A stretch of DNA of 64,000 nt from assembly GCF_002000025.1 (NCBI RefSeq), contig NZ_MUZV01000005.1, positions 1 through 64,000 on the forward strand, given 5' to 3'. The notes under the pieces are model-generated. The model was not told where the DNA came from and did no database searches. It saw only the letters and a program-made list of their open reading frames with translations. The translations under genes and the position numbers were made by a program. This DNA comes from Cognaticolwellia aestuarii (GTDB lineage Bacteria > Pseudomonadota > Gammaproteobacteria > Enterobacterales > Alteromonadaceae). Positions 31,231 to 40,493 of the stretch are shown in pieces. Position 1 is the stretch's first letter; every line of letters begins with the position of its first letter.

Positions 31231-34116
31231 TTATTTTTGATAATCAACCTTTTTAGCAACCGTTGAAGCATCTTGAATAACTATTTGATTGGCTAACGTT
31301 GCGAAAGGCTTATCTTGATATTTAGTGCCACGTAACTGCACATTTACTCGTGCAGCATTAGGGTTAGCCAATGTAGCTTTATAGAAATTTTTAATATCAG
31401 TTAAACTAACGCTTTTTACTTGCTCAATTAATTTAGCTTTTGAGTCATAGTTCCAGTTCTCTTTCTCCCAATCCGAAAACATAGGTGAAATTTCTTGATA
31501 TAAATTTTTAGGCGCTTGTGTAAGACTCACTAAAACGCCATCTTTAATTTTATCAAAGCTCTCTTGCGTTAAAGCATCAAGCAATACTTTATATTCAACA
31601 TTAAATCTATCGAAGCGCGCTTGTGCTGCCGTTAAACCTAAAACTGGTGACTGTATATAAAGTCCAATACCTGCGTAGTTATCCATCGCCATATCAGTAG
31701 CACCTACCGCATAACCAAGTTGCTCTTCAGTACGTAATTGATTAGAAGCTTCAAAAGTAAAGTGATTAGCTAACACTTTTGCTGTCGCAAGTGAGCGGTA
31801 CCCTGCTTTCGCATGAAAATGCACATCAAGTAAAGCAATATCTGCTGCAGCAATATCTTGTTGATAGCTTAATACTTGCCCTGATTTTGGTTTCAAATAC
31901 ACGTCTTTAGCATAACTTGTGGTTTTTTTATCCGCGCCTAAAGCCTTACTAACAAGTACTGCTACTTGCTTTAAATCTTTTTGACTGTAATTACCAAAAG
32001 CAAAAACTCTTGGTTGGTTGTTTTTAGTTACTTGAGCAACGACTTTATTAAAATCAGCTAACGTCATGACCTTAGCCGCTTCAATTAATGCGCTATTTTC
32101 AAATTGATCTTTCTTAATAATTTTAGCGAAAGCACCACCAATTTGACGAACAGCAAACTGCTTTTGAATGTTAGAAATAGCGCGCATATAACGATCTTTT
32201 GCTTGTAAGAAACTTTGCTCATCAATATTTGGCGCCAAATCTGTTAATAAACTATTTAATAACGTACTTTGTTTGTCAGTAAAACCATCAACAAATAATG
32301 TCATGCCCTTACCTGCTGAGGCCTTAGTACTAATACCTGCAGCTTGCGCTTCAGACATTAACAAGCTTTGCTTTAAATTATAAACGTCTTGCCAAATAGC
32401 TAATGCTACTTGCGTATTTATATTAGCAATGGCTTCACCGCTATTAATATCAACTTTGATAATACCTTTAGGCTGTTCTGCAAATAATTGGCTCGGGTAA
32501 TGCCAAACTTTCACACCATTATGCTCAACTTTTAATTCAGGTTTTTGTTGATTTGAATTTTGTGGTTTTATATCGAAATTTTCAGGTAATAAGCGATTCA
32601 CTAACGGTAAAGAAAGCTCTGTAGTTACCTTGTTTTTCCAACTCGCTATTTCATCAGCGCCAATATCTTCAATACGATATTCACCTTTATAAAAGTGTTG
32701 TTTTTCAGTTACTTTTTCATTTTTACTCACATACCAAATACGTAATGTTTCTGGCGTTAATTGACTGAGTACATTTTCAATAGCTTGTGCATCGAATTGC
32801 CCATAATAATATGGAGCGTTAATGGCATAATTAGTTGAATAATTTTGCATACCATTAACTAAACTAGCGACATAGTTAAATTCATCACCTTTTTCTAAAA
32901 AGCGGAATTCGTTATCTAAAGCTGTTTTTATTTCTTTATAGTATTTTTCATCAACACCTTGCGCTTTTATTAGGTCAATGTATTGCATAATCATAGCGAC
33001 TATTTCATCACGATTTGCCATGCCATCATCTGTTAAATCTAATGTAATACTTAATTCACCATAATTACCGTAATGATTGGCAGAAGCGCCGGCATTTAAT
33101 GAACTTATCCAACCTTTAGCTTTTAAAATTTGTGCTGGTGTACCCGGCATATCTGAACCAAGCAAATATGAAATAAAATGATTAGGTTTAACGGTAAACT
33201 GACTCATATTATTAGCAATGGTAAAGTCTAATTTTAGTTGCTTAATATCTTGATTCGGTTTGAAATAAACTTTTTTACTGCCTACTTTAGTAAAGTCTAG
33301 TGTTTGTTTAATTTCTGGTTTTTCAATATTTTTATCAATTATACTACTAAAGTGCTTAGTCGCTAAGGCTTCCATTTCGTCTAATGGTAAGTTACTGACC
33401 ATTGAAACTTTCATAATATTTGATGAATAGTATTTATTGTAAAAGTCGACAGTTTCTTTATGTAAGTTACTATTTTCTTTGTCAGATAGCGTTTCTAAAT
33501 TACCAATTAAAAATCGGTTAGCTGCATGCTCGCCCATCATGCTACGTGACAATTTAAATTGTGCAAAAAAGTCTAACTCACCACGCATAGACCACTCAGC
33601 ATTAACCGCATTACGTTCTTTGTCTGTATATTCAGGATAAAGCTTTGGCGATTTGAAAAAGTCAGAAAACCTATCAAGGGTTTCATCAAAAGCGTTATTA
33701 TTCACTTTAAACATATAGTTGGTATAAGTTAACCATGTTGAGGCATTTAAAGTTCCGCCATTCTCTTTAAGAAACTCAGAATACTCGCTGGTTCCAGGGT
33801 ATTTTTCAGTACCCAAAAATAATAAGTGCTCAAGATAATGCGCTAAACCTTGTTGCTCTATAGGATCTTGTAATAAGCCAACACCAATATTTAATGCTGC
33901 TGCTGATTTTTTAGTTGTAGGATCTGAAACCAAAATCACTTCAATGTTATTACTTAACTTAACGGTACGATAATCGCGTTGATCATTAGGGCTTACTGCA
34001 AGGCTTGTTAATGGAGCTAACACTGTAGTTGCTGCATTATTTTGTGTAGAAGGTGTTTGAGAACACGCTGTCATCATAACAAGCGCAATAGCACTTAGTG
34101 TGAATGTTTTTTTCAT
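31231..34116 (-). CDS. M16 (insulinase/pitrilysin) family zinc protease, lipoprotein
   Basis: A 961-aa protein of the pitrilysin length class. Signal with lipobox MTAC (Cys18), so probably anchored in the outer membrane facing the periplasm. The inverted zinc motif is HYLEH (His93, Glu96, His97), with the distal glutamate in NAVNAEWSM near 174. The second M16 half follows, inactive as usual, with a C-terminal domain (SNQLRTEEQLGYAVGA, about 770). Expected role: degradation of small peptides. AAAGGGAAA precedes the ATG. It is convergent with the IS256 remnant and divergent from a ToxR-type regulator, a possible regulator-target pair. Confidence 0.92.
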   Translation of the reverse strand: MKKTFTLSAIALVMMTACSQTPSTQNNAATTVLAPLTSLAVSPNDQRDYRTVKLSNNIEVILVSDPTTKKSAAALNIGVGLLQDPIEQQGLAHYLEHLLFLGTEKYPGTSEYSEFLKENGGTLNASTWLTYTNYMFKVNNNAFDETLDRFSDFFKSPKLYPEYTDKERNAVNAEWSMRGELDFFAQFKLSRSMMGEHAANRFLIGNLETLSDKENSNLHKETVDFYNKYYSSNIMKVSMVSNLPLDEMEALATKHFSSIIDKNIEKPEIKQTLDFTKVGSKKVYFKPNQDIKQLKLDFTIANNMSQFTVKPNHFISYLLGSDMPGTPAQILKAKGWISSLNAGASANHYGNYGELSITLDLTDDGMANRDEIVAMIMQYIDLIKAQGVDEKYYKEIKTALDNEFRFLEKGDEFNYVASLVNGMQNYSTNYAINAPYYYGQFDAQAIENVLSQLTPETLRIWYVSKNEKVTEKQHFYKGEYRIEDIGADEIASWKNKVTTELSLPLVNRLLPENFDIKPQNSNQQKPELKVEHNGVKVWHYPSQLFAEQPKGIIKVDINSGEAIANINTQVALAIWQDVYNLKQSLLMSEAQAAGISTKASAGKGMTLFVDGFTDKQSTLLNSLLTDLAPNIDEQSFLQAKDRYMRAISNIQKQFAVRQIGGAFAKIIKKDQFENSALIEAAKVMTLADFNKVVAQVTKNNQPRVFAFGNYSQKDLKQVAVLVSKALGADKKTTSYAKDVYLKPKSGQVLSYQQDIAAADIALLDVHFHAKAGYRSLATAKVLANHFTFEASNQLRTEEQLGYAVGATDMAMDNYAGIGLYIQSPVLGLTAAQARFDRFNVEYKVLLDALTQESFDKIKDGVLVSLTQAPKNLYQEISPMFSDWEKENWNYDSKAKLIEQVKSVSLTDIKNFYKATLANPNAARVNVQLRGTKYQDKPFATLANQIVIQDASTVAKKVDYQK

Positions 34117-34499
34117 TTTTTTCCCTTTAAATTCGAATAGTTCAAGCTAACTATAATATTGCGATTTATCTTACTACTTACTAATTTTTTGTTAGCTTGA
34201 ATAATTCGATTAATTATAATTATGCTAACAACCGCTATTTTAACAAAGGAATTGGCTAAGTCGCTTACCAAAGCATTAGGATTATATTTATTACAAAACA
34301 AAAACATAACCAACTGAAAATAAACAATAAAAAAACCAACAAAATAAAAACTCTCAACACAAACAGAATATAAGCAAACCTTATCAAAAGCTTATAATTC
34401 AATAATATTTCGAGTTAACCTATTAATTAATCTAATTTTATTGCGTTATTATTATTGAAATGTTAATTTTCATTCCTGGTTATTTTTTAATAATAAAAC
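34117..34499. other. Divergent promoter region, very AT-rich
   Basis: 383 bases between the M16 protease and the propeller regulator, with long A/T runs and no ORF. The regulator could bind here; I cannot identify a defined operator. Confidence 0.45.
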
Positions 34500-36806
34500 G
34501 TGCAATATATACTTGGTCCTTGGTTACTTTTACCTGCTCGCTGTGTAATCTATTCAAAGGTTATTGAAAGAGAGTTAGATCCGCTCAGCTTTAAGTTAAT
34601 AACCTACTTTATCAGTCAGCCTAATCGCATTATTCCTCGCCAAGAGCTAGTAGTGAATGTATGGCAACAGAGTTTTGTTGATGATAATGCAATTAATCGT
34701 GCGATATCAGAACTTAGAAAGCAGTTAACTCATCCTGAGCATAAAGCCCCTTTAATTAAAACGCATTACCGTAAAGGCTACTCTCTCACAGTAACACCAA
34801 AAAAAGTCATTAATGACGCTGAAAATATCACCTCTCATACCGCGGTAACTAAAGACTTAGCTAACGATTTGGATGTCACTCAAATCGCAACAAATGATGG
34901 GTTAGATAATAGTAATTACATAAAAGAAAAGTCGCCTAAAGCAATACACACTGAAAGCGCTATTACGGCGAATACAACTCAAACCAAAACACTAAAAACT
35001 GCTATTAAATTTTCTTCTTATCAATGGTTATTAATATTACTGGTATTATTACTTATCATTAATATTTTTACCGACTTTAAGTTGCTTAACGATGAGCCTA
35101 ACACGTCATTGGCAATAACAACGCAGACAAATCAGAGTGATATTGAAACTTTACAAAAAATAACGCCAGTTAAAGCAAAAAATGTAAATATTACCGCCGC
35201 AACATGGAATATAGGCTCTGAAACACATCCTTTAGTTTCGCCAGATAAAAATCTTTTTGCATATACCAATAAAAATAATGGCGTAAGCAGTAGTTATATA
35301 AAAAGCCTAAGTAACCAACAAGAAATAAAGCTCACTTATAACGATTTGCATATTAGCGCTATGTCGTGGCAGCCTAACAGTCGTATTTTGCTAGTCGAAG
35401 CTACTGATTTAAAATCTCAGTGCCACTACGCAACGTTTAATTTAAGCAATATTAACAATATTCCAGAACCACGGCTTATCAAAGAGTGTGATAAGCAAGC
35501 ACTTAGCATGGCGCAGTTAAGTATTGATGGTAATACCATGTTTTATATTGAATTAGATGAAAAAAAACTAGGACAGGAAATATACCAATATAATATTAAA
35601 ACCCAAAAAAGCACAGTGTTGGTTCCTTCTGGTGATGCTCAATATGGTGTAACTAACATGCTTATTTCACCTAACGGTAAAAAATTACTTTACCGTTGGT
35701 ATGAACGAAATAGTCCCGCAAAGCTTTATTTACTGGATATTGCGACACGTGAGCAACGCGTACTATATGAGCAAGCCGAAGAATTATCGAGTGTAACAAT
35801 CGCCTGGCTGCCTGACGGCGAACATATTGGGGTATTACAAGGAAAAAGATTAAGTTTTATTAATATTCACAATCGAGCTTTGAATTCAATAGAGCTACCA
35901 ATAGAAGTATATTTAAGTCGAATGAGCTTCCTCGATAGCAATCAACTATTTTCATCTGAGGCTGCTAGCACGCAAGTACAAGTAGCCCAAATTGATAATA
36001 TATTTTCAAAAGGTGAAAAAAAGGTAACTATGCTCCATCGTTCTGATAGTAACGACTATTACCCTACTTACTCTAGAAAACAGCAAAACTCACATTATTT
36101 TATCTCTAGTAGAACAAATCAATATCAAATTTGGCAAGCTGATGACAGTACAGAAAAGCAAATTAGTAATTTTTCAACTAAAGAACAACAAGCTATTTAC
36201 GTTTTAGTCTTATCAGACAATGAAGACTACTTATTATTTAGTCGTAATAATCAACTTGAATTTATTGATTTAAAAACAGGTGTATTACATAGCATACCTG
36301 AATTAGATCAAGCTAAAGTAAGTAGTTACTTATGGTCGAATAATGATAAAACTATTATATATTCCACAATAAAAGATAAAGTAAGTCAAATATGGCAATT
36401 TAATTTGCTCACAAGAGAAAATACACAGCTAACATTTGAGGGTGGTCAAAAATTACTTAAAAATGAGCGAGGTGAGATATTTTATATTAATGATAATAAA
36501 TTATTTAACTTAACGTATGAACAAGACAAAAATACGCAGAATGCGTTTACCAAGAAAATAACTATTACACTAGCTCAGTGTTGGTGTTCAATTGCTTTGC
36601 GCGATGATTATTTCTATAGCCTTGGTGACCCTTTGTCTTTAGCAAGAATGCATATACTCACTAATGAAGTACAAGAAATAGCTTTACCTCAAGCCTCAAT
36701 GGGCATAATACTGAAAGCTACACCTAACAAACTTTTAACCACACTCACTAATGAAAGAAGTACACAAGTACAACGCATTTCTTGGTCTGCTACACCGTTG
36801 CCCTAA
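34500..36806 (+). CDS. Membrane-anchored winged-helix regulator with TolB-like propeller
   Basis: 768 aa from a GTG at 34500. The start is supported because the winged-helix fold (LGPWLLLPARCVIYSKVIERELDPLSFKLITYFI, AINRAISELRKQL, IKTHYRKGYSLTV) begins at once. No good ribosome-binding site is visible, so expression may be low. A Ser/Thr/Asn-rich linker leads to one transmembrane helix (about 175-192), and the periplasmic part (about 205-760) has repeated blades such as FAYTNKNNGVSSSYIKSL, KKLLYRWYERNSPAKLYLLDIAT and YLLFSRNNQLEFIDLKT, typical of TolB-type beta-propellers. A one-component signal-sensing regulator, divergent from the M16 protease. Confidence 0.88.
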   Translation: MQYILGPWLLLPARCVIYSKVIERELDPLSFKLITYFISQPNRIIPRQELVVNVWQQSFVDDNAINRAISELRKQLTHPEHKAPLIKTHYRKGYSLTVTPKKVINDAENITSHTAVTKDLANDLDVTQIATNDGLDNSNYIKEKSPKAIHTESAITANTTQTKTLKTAIKFSSYQWLLILLVLLLIINIFTDFKLLNDEPNTSLAITTQTNQSDIETLQKITPVKAKNVNITAATWNIGSETHPLVSPDKNLFAYTNKNNGVSSSYIKSLSNQQEIKLTYNDLHISAMSWQPNSRILLVEATDLKSQCHYATFNLSNINNIPEPRLIKECDKQALSMAQLSIDGNTMFYIELDEKKLGQEIYQYNIKTQKSTVLVPSGDAQYGVTNMLISPNGKKLLYRWYERNSPAKLYLLDIATREQRVLYEQAEELSSVTIAWLPDGEHIGVLQGKRLSFINIHNRALNSIELPIEVYLSRMSFLDSNQLFSSEAASTQVQVAQIDNIFSKGEKKVTMLHRSDSNDYYPTYSRKQQNSHYFISSRTNQYQIWQADDSTEKQISNFSTKEQQAIYVLVLSDNEDYLLFSRNNQLEFIDLKTGVLHSIPELDQAKVSSYLWSNNDKTIIYSTIKDKVSQIWQFNLLTRENTQLTFEGGQKLLKNERGEIFYINDNKLFNLTYEQDKNTQNAFTKKITITLAQCWCSIALRDDYFYSLGDPLSLARMHILTNEVQEIALPQASMGIILKATPNKLLTTLTNERSTQVQRISWSATPLP

Positions 36807-36807
36807 A

Positions 36808-36837
36808 AATACAAAGGACATATATGTCCTTTGTATT
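36808..36837. terminator. 30-bp perfect palindrome after the propeller regulator
   Basis: AATACAAAGGACATA joins directly to its exact complement, 2 bases after the regulator stop. No T-run follows on either strand (GCACAG downstream), so intrinsic termination would be weak; the palindrome could instead be a protein-binding site. Confidence 0.5.
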
Positions 36838-36991
36838 GCACAGAGCAATTGTCATGGATGTGGTTCGGCTATAGAGTGACGCTATACCAAGTGCATCAAC
36901 TGGACAGATACTGGTTGCCTCCTTAGCTGCGCTTCAGATTTTAGCCAACCTATTATATTACCTATTAACAGAACGTTGGTGCCAGTGCAAA

Positions 36992-37447
36992 ATGGAGTTT
37001 GAGTCGAGTATGCGTGTTGAATCAAGATTATTAATTAGTGCTGGTGTTATAACCTCTGCGTCTGCAATTTGGCATTTACTTTGTATTTTTGGAGGGCCTA
37101 GTTGGTTTGCATTTGCTCGCGCACCTCAACAAGTTATTGAGTCAGCACAACAAGGAACTATGCTAGCACCAATAAGTACAGTATTCGTTGCCAGTTTAAT
37201 GTTTGCTTGTACTGTATTTTCATTTTCAGCAGTAGGTATAATTCGCAAAGTTCCACTGCTAAAATCAGCCTTAATTACTATCGCATCACTTTGCATTTTG
37301 CGTGGTTTAATTGCTATTCCTGCATTTGCTACTTCAACAGGTTTAGATATTTGGCAAATTATAGCAAGCACAGTTTGGTTTTATGTTGGTATTTGTTTTT
37401 TAGCTGGTAGTATAGAACAATATAAACTAGGTAAATCAGCCATATAG
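36992..37447 (+). CDS. Small four-helix inner membrane protein, unknown function
   Basis: 151 aa with four hydrophobic segments (about 14-31, 58-80, 88-108 and 121-140). It may begin at 36992 or at the in-frame ATG at 37010 (MRVESRLLISAG); GGAG lies 15 bases before the latter. Residues such as WHLLCIFGGPSWFAFARAP after helix 1 give an otherwise plain membrane protein a recognisable signature, but I cannot name the family. It stands alone. Confidence 0.6.
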   Translation: MEFESSMRVESRLLISAGVITSASAIWHLLCIFGGPSWFAFARAPQQVIESAQQGTMLAPISTVFVASLMFACTVFSFSAVGIIRKVPLLKSALITIASLCILRGLIAIPAFATSTGLDIWQIIASTVWFYVGICFLAGSIEQYKLGKSAI

Positions 37448-37575
37448 CAACACGTCCTGAGGTAAACCGCAAACCCTAAAACTTACTTTCCATCGCATAT
37501 TTCAGCAAGGGTGAGCTCTTACTTTTTATCGCCTCAAGATAAGTTGTTTCATCGTAAGTTTTCAACGCTTTATTC

Positions 37576-38745
37576 CTAACGCAATTTATTTTCAATAGAT
37601 CGTAATTCATTAACTAGTCGGTTGTACTTGTCAATTAAGTCATTTTTTTCATCGTTGATAGCTAAGGTTCTCCTCTTTATGCGTCGTTTGTCGTCTAGGC
37701 AATACTCTGTTTCGCGATCAGCTTCTATCTGCTCCTGCTCTTCTAAATAGTTGCAACGTGATAGACATTGGCGATTAGGAACATTTTTATAATGACCGAA
37801 GATAGGATCTCGCTCTTTTAGGTCAGGGCACCTGCTGGCACATGAATACTCTACTAGGTCTCTGGTGCAAGGTTCGTTGTATTCTTCTACGTTAGCTTCA
37901 ATTTTACGGGTAAGTTTTTTTAGTTGAGTATTGATCTCACCTATTTGGAGCTCTACAGCTTGATATCGTTCAATGAATTCTGTTCTTTCCTGTTCTTTAT
38001 TTTGTTCTTGCTTAGCTAATATGATTTCTATTTTACTGTTCAGTGCATTACCTAAGCTAATTCCATATCGAATTTTTTCCGCAGCAGTTAACCATTTTTG
38101 TTGTTTTTTTAAAGCGTCTATTTCATCGTACTTAGCATAAAGTTTGTCGACTTCTGCGTTAAACTCGTTTTTTTGTTCATCGGTTAATTGACCCATGTTG
38201 CGCCCTGAAACATAGATAATTCCTTGGAGTTCTCTAAGGTCATCAAATACTTCAAAGCCATCTTCAGTAAAATCTTTTAAGGCGGCTTGATAACGTTTTT
38301 CAAAATCTAGAATATTAGCACCAGTAAAGTCATCGCTTTCAACCATGCTCATGTAAGTACTATCTATTGCTTTGATATTGGCTGGCATTTCTATTTTTAA
38401 ACCAAGTCTCATTAGTTGCATATTATAGCGTTCATAAAGATCATTTGTTTCGGTTGCGATGCTTGCAGCTGCTTTAAAGTTTGCAAGGTTCTGCTTTGCT
38501 TTATTGATGAACTTTGTTTTATCCTCAGCTGTTGTAGCTGACGAATTTATTAGTGCTTGGTATTCATCTGTTATTTTGGCGGGAATATGTAAAGGTTTAC
38601 GTTGTTGATTTACATACCTACTGTATGCTGACTTAAGTGATGCCATAACCTCTGCTAGTTGGTCTGTCTCTTGGTCTTTGGCTGAAGAAGAGGCAGATAT
38701 CAATGTCAGTATTGTTATAAGTACAAAGTTAAATATCACTTTCAT
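37576..38745 (-). CDS. Secreted coiled-coil protein with a six-cysteine insert, unknown
   Basis: 389 aa with a clear signal peptide (residues 1-22, cleavage near SSA). AGGAAGGA before the ATG is a strong ribosome-binding site. The mature protein is helical and charged, with a long coiled coil around 200-285. Residues about 298-355 contain six cysteines in pairs (EPCTRD, YSCASRC, RQCLSRC, EYCLDD), breaking the helix before a second coiled coil at the C-terminus. This gives a disulfide-stapled hairpin between two coiled-coil arms in the periplasm. Family not recognised. Confidence 0.65.
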   Translation of the reverse strand: MKVIFNFVLITILTLISASSSAKDQETDQLAEVMASLKSAYSRYVNQQRKPLHIPAKITDEYQALINSSATTAEDKTKFINKAKQNLANFKAAASIATETNDLYERYNMQLMRLGLKIEMPANIKAIDSTYMSMVESDDFTGANILDFEKRYQAALKDFTEDGFEVFDDLRELQGIIYVSGRNMGQLTDEQKNEFNAEVDKLYAKYDEIDALKKQQKWLTAAEKIRYGISLGNALNSKIEIILAKQEQNKEQERTEFIERYQAVELQIGEINTQLKKLTRKIEANVEEYNEPCTRDLVEYSCASRCPDLKERDPIFGHYKNVPNRQCLSRCNYLEEQEQIEADRETEYCLDDKRRIKRRTLAINDEKNDLIDKYNRLVNELRSIENKLR

Positions 38746-38903
38746 TACGGTTCCTTCCTGCTATATCTTTAATTGGCGTCATTATTAATTATAAACATTC
38801 ATACATAAACTTGTAGCAAAAACATAGCGGTATAAAGCACAAGAGTACTTATCTATTGCCATATCTATCTAGTCACCATAATAACCTCACTAGCAATAGT
38901 TAC

Positions 38904-38928
38904 GAGAACACCCACTCTAAGTATTTAC
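38904..38928 (+). repeat. REP-like repeat copy A
   Basis: GAGAACACCCACTCTAAGTA followed by TTTA. It faces copy B across 7 bases, forming an inverted pair able to fold into a long hairpin. Confidence 0.7.
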
Positions 38929-38935
38929 TCGTTGG

Positions 38936-38967
38936 AGATATTTAGAGTATTTAGAGTGGGTGTCCTC
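38936..38967 (-). repeat. REP-like repeat copy B
   Basis: On the minus strand GAGGACACCCACTCTAAATA, then CTCTAAATATCT; the inverted partner of copy A. Confidence 0.7.
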
Positions 38968-39120
38968 GTTAAAATATTCGTTAAAATAGGTATAAACGTG
39001 ACCTAAAAATGCATTTTTAGGTGCATGGGGTGAAATTAATAGCGCGATCTTATTAAATAGTATTAACAGCGTTGTTACTTTCGTCGAAAATAAATTTCTC
39101 CTGCTCATTTAAGGACATTT

Positions 39121-39143
39121 GATTTAAAATGGTGGGTGTCCTC
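39121..39143 (-). repeat. REP-like repeat copy C
   Basis: On the minus strand GAGGACACCCACCATTTTAA then ATC. It lies just upstream of the GNAT gene and is inverted relative to copy D beyond it. Confidence 0.7.
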
Positions 39144-39172
39144 AGTAACTCTATGACCCAATGGTGGAGATC

Positions 39173-39610
39173 ATGAAGTATGTATTTAGTTCGGGTGCAA
39201 TATCTGACATTCTTGAAGTTGGTGGTTTTATCCCTGAATTTGATGAACCAATAACTGCAGATAGCATCAAAAACAGATTGCACGGTAAAAACTATTTGAT
39301 CCTGGTAGCTCGGTATGATGGGAAGCCAATCGGATTCAAAGTGGGATATCAGGTTTCTGACAATCAGTTTTACAGCTGGTTAGGAGGTGTAACTCCTGAA
39401 CATCGTAAAATGAAAGTAGCTTCCCAACTACGGATACTTCAAGAAACATGGGCAATTGAAAACGGCTATAAATCTATTAGCGTTAAGTCAATGAATAAGT
39501 TTCCTGCGATGTTACAGATGCTTATAAGTTGCGGCTATCAAGTTTCGGGTTACGAAAGTAGAGGTTCGATCACTAGCAGTAAGATCGAGTTTACTAAAAG
39601 TTTTGAGTAA
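39173..39610 (+). CDS. GNAT-family N-acetyltransferase
   Basis: 145 aa from the ATG at 39173, which has GGAG at 39166-39169; the ATG at 39161 is less well placed. A GNAT fold is indicated by YLILVARYDGKPIGFKVGYQ (strands 2-4), SWLGGVTPEHRKMKVASQLRILQETWA (acetyl-CoA loop in the Q/RxxGxG/A position, here RKMKVA, then helix 3) and SVKSMNKFPAMLQMLISCGYQVSGYE. The substrate is unknown. The gene is bracketed by inverted REP-like repeats C and D, and its surroundings suggest a mobile or recently gained cassette. Confidence 0.82.
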   Translation: MKYVFSSGAISDILEVGGFIPEFDEPITADSIKNRLHGKNYLILVARYDGKPIGFKVGYQVSDNQFYSWLGGVTPEHRKMKVASQLRILQETWAIENGYKSISVKSMNKFPAMLQMLISCGYQVSGYESRGSITSSKIEFTKSFE

Positions 39611-39619
39611 GTTCATGAC

Positions 39620-39643
39620 GAGTACACCCATTTTAAATATTTA
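39620..39643 (+). repeat. REP-like repeat copy D
   Basis: GAGTACACCCATTTTAAATA then TTTA, starting 10 bases after the GNAT stop. The shared core with A-C is GAG-ACACCCA followed by TTTAAAT-like sequence. Confidence 0.7.
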
Positions 39644-39782
39644 GGTCAACAGGGATACATCGCAACTAGAACATGAAGCTGTATTCTCGTTAGTTTTTAA
39701 TTCTCGTTAATTATTCATTTATCGCTACAGCAGCAAATGATGAAGAGTGGGCCATATAAATAGCCTAGCTTGAACACTAGCA

Positions 39783-40061
39783 CTATTTTAGCGCGTTAAT
39801 TTTTTGATTTAATTCAAATGCTGGCTCGGTTACTATTTTTTCAAGCACTTCAATTCGAGCTTTTAATGCTGTGATCTCTACTATTTTCTGCTCTTCCTCT
39901 GAGCTTGTTAACTGTGTTTCTTTTTGTTTTGCAAAAGGTGTTTCACTGTTTCCGTTAAGCCAGTCAATGATATTTAGGTTAAATTGCTTATCAATATAAA
40001 GTCCAAAAATATATAGTGAAAAAACAACGCTGATGAGTAAAATAATTTCTAAGTTTGTCAT
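39783..40061 (-). CDS. Small single-span membrane protein with coiled coil
   Basis: 92 aa with an N-terminal transmembrane helix (about 3-22, LEIILLISVVFSLYIFGLYI), a short linker with glutamate-rich SSEEEQ, and a coiled coil from 60 onward (ITALKARIEVLEKIVTEPAFELNQKI). AGGAGC precedes the ATG at good spacing. The layout recalls small PspB-like proteins, but the sequence does not clearly match. No operon partner. Function unknown. Confidence 0.65.
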   Translation of the reverse strand: MTNLEIILLISVVFSLYIFGLYIDKQFNLNIIDWLNGNSETPFAKQKETQLTSSEEEQKIVEITALKARIEVLEKIVTEPAFELNQKINALK

Positions 40062-40422
40062 GTAAAGCTCCTATTTATTGTACTGATAACCAGCTGATGC
40101 TATTTGGGAGACATAGCTAATTTCAATTGGCTGAATGCCTACTACAAACACATAGTCTCGAGTTATTTATTTTTATTACATTTTTTTATGAAAAAGTTTG
40201 ATGATGAAAAGTGAATGTCTTGTTAGTCTTGAAAACTACCTTGATAAAACCTTAATTCTAATCGTACATAAAATATTCAGCAAAGCTAGTTCCAACTAGT
40301 AGCGCTCTTGTTTTATTCACTTTACTGTTTTCAACAGTAATACCAAAAAAGGCCATAAGAAAAGCTCGTTATGCACGAGTTTAAATGACCATTTAAAAAT
40401 TAAATAACATAAGGTTGGTTAT
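40062..40422. other. Intergenic stretch, nothing recognised
   Basis: An AT-rich region between two minus-strand genes, with no ORF or repeat that I can support. Confidence 0.45.
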
Positions 40423-40444
40423 AAAAAAAGGGCTTAAAGCCCTT
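40423..40444 (-). terminator. Terminator after the metallo-hydrolase gene
   Basis: AAGGGCTT (40428-40435) and AAGCCCTT (40437-40444) form a stem followed by seven U on the minus strand, 50 bases past the stop. Confidence 0.85.
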
Positions 40445-40493
40445 CCTGAATAAGTAACTTACTGCGCTAACTATATTTTTTAGTCAGCCCTTT

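Noticed and set aside
38917-39283. Minus-strand ORFs of 63 and 76 aa near the GNAT gene
   Set aside because: They run through the REP-like repeats and overlap the real GNAT start; no ribosome-binding site.
38904-39643. Integron gene cassette with attC sites around the GNAT gene
   Set aside because: The repeats do not show the GTTRRRY and RYYYAAC core sites of attC, and no integrase is visible; REP-like repeats fit better.
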